This document shows, in pieces, positions 6,304 through 6,654 of a stretch of 6,654 bases of DNA. How positions within the stretch are numbered: the stretch's first letter is position 1; each line of letters starts with the position of its first letter. Source of the stretch: Candidatus Cloacimonadota bacterium. Its GTDB lineage: Bacteria > Cloacimonadota > Cloacimonadia > Cloacimonadales > TCS61. The DNA lies in the NCBI GenBank assembly GCA_030596265.1, contig JAUVKM010000120.1:1-6654 (forward strand), given 5' to 3'. The notes beneath the pieces were generated by a model that worked only from the letters and a program-made list of their open reading frames with translations, had not been told where the DNA came from and ran no database searches. The translations under genes and the position numbers were made by a program.

Positions 6304-6654
6304 TTAGTTAAGCACAGATGCCACAATACCACTTGTTGCACCAGTAACAAGAAGTTGACCACTAACATTACTAGTACCATCATTACCCAGTTCTGTTCCA
6401 AGTCCAACAATTGTAAGGACGTCAGCGGAAGTTGAAATCGTATAAGTACCATTACCAGTTGTACAAACACCACCCACGTAATCATAACCAAGCCAGCTTC
6501 CAAGATTAGCAAGAAGTCCCCATGAGTTTCCACCACCACCATGTGTAGATGGTGTTTTGTAGAATGCAAGAGCTGAAGATGCCAGATTGTTCATGTCACC
6601 CATAATTGCCTGACGGTTAGAGTTCGTTGCCTGAGCATTGAACATTGTGATACC
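6304..6654 (-). CDS. Probable major pilin-like protein, C-terminal part
   Basis: The frame is open from the right edge to TAA 6304-6306 and gives 116 residues; the true N-terminus, which should hold the hydrophobic helix, lies outside the window. Codons before the first visible ATG (Gly-Ile-Thr) remain open, so that ATG is probably internal. The fragment begins with the end of a helix (FNAQATNSNRQAIMGDMNNL, then ASSALAFYKTP), as in the lower half of a pilin alpha-1 helix, followed by a Gly-rich turn (GGGGNSWG), one cysteine in GGVCTTGNG, and a beta-rich, Thr/Ser/Gly-rich tail. This resembles the glycine-rich pilin-like proteins encoded beside pilB/pilC in several FCB-group lineages, a likeness recalled rather than searched. 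Its place before the hairpin and pilC suits a highly expressed fibre subunit. Whether it has a prepilin leader cannot be seen. Confidence 0.82.
   Translation of the reverse strand, partial: GITMFNAQATNSNRQAIMGDMNNLASSALAFYKTPSTHGGGGNSWGLLANLGSWLGYDYVGGVCTTGNGTYTISTSADVLTIVGLGTELGNDGTSNVSGQLLVTGATSGIVASVLN

Noticed and set aside
6527..6543. CCACCACCACCA-like run as a microsatellite or phase-variation tract
   Set aside because: It encodes the Gly-rich turn of the pilin and is too short and impure; codon use explains it.
6270..6569. A 99-codon minus-strand frame overlapping the pilin fragment
   Set aside because: It is an out-of-frame shadow of the pilin gene with a Leu/Val-rich composition produced by the Gly/Thr-rich codons of the real frame, and it ends inside the hairpin region.

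Overview
The window carries a single block of genes, all on the minus strand, so transcription runs from right (6654) to left (1). It encodes the motor, the platform and several subunit-like proteins of a type IV pilus or closely related type II secretion-like machine. In order of transcription it holds: the C-terminal part of a probable pilin (6304-6654, start outside the window); a 97-base gap with a perfect 14-bp hairpin; the inner-membrane platform protein PilC/GspF (4863-6206); the assembly ATPase PilB/GspE (3065-4849); two small single-anchor pilin-like proteins (2627-3061 and 2028-2624); two paralogous surface-type proteins with glycine-rich repeat domains (1110-2003 and 137-1075); and the first 46 codons of a membrane protein that runs off the left edge (1-140).

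The organism is an AT-rich Gram-negative-type bacterium. The glycine-rich pilin, the PilX-like anchored proteins and the pilus-type ATPase together suggest a lineage of the FCB superphylum or one of its candidate phyla (Cloacimonadota- or Marinimicrobia-like). This is an impression from protein style; no taxonomic marker is present. Shine-Dalgarno sites are good throughout, and the ATPase uses a TTG start codon.

The genes from PilC to the left edge are tightly packed, with gaps of 13, 3, 2, 24 and 34 bases and then a 4-base overlap. They are probably one operon with translational coupling. The hairpin after the pilin gene would fit high pilin expression and reduced read-through into the assembly genes. 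A plausible model is that PilB powers subunit extraction through PilC, the pilin is the major fibre subunit, and the four anchored proteins act as minor, priming or tip subunits, in an order that recalls the PilV-PilW-PilX minor pilin clusters.

The most unusual feature is that none of the four complete pilin-like proteins has a recognisable prepilin peptidase site or the conserved Glu5. The tandem paralogues also share a conserved cysteine in their repeat domain, and PilC appears to carry a duplicated N-terminal module. I saw no RNA genes, mobile elements, CRISPR arrays or plus-strand genes.
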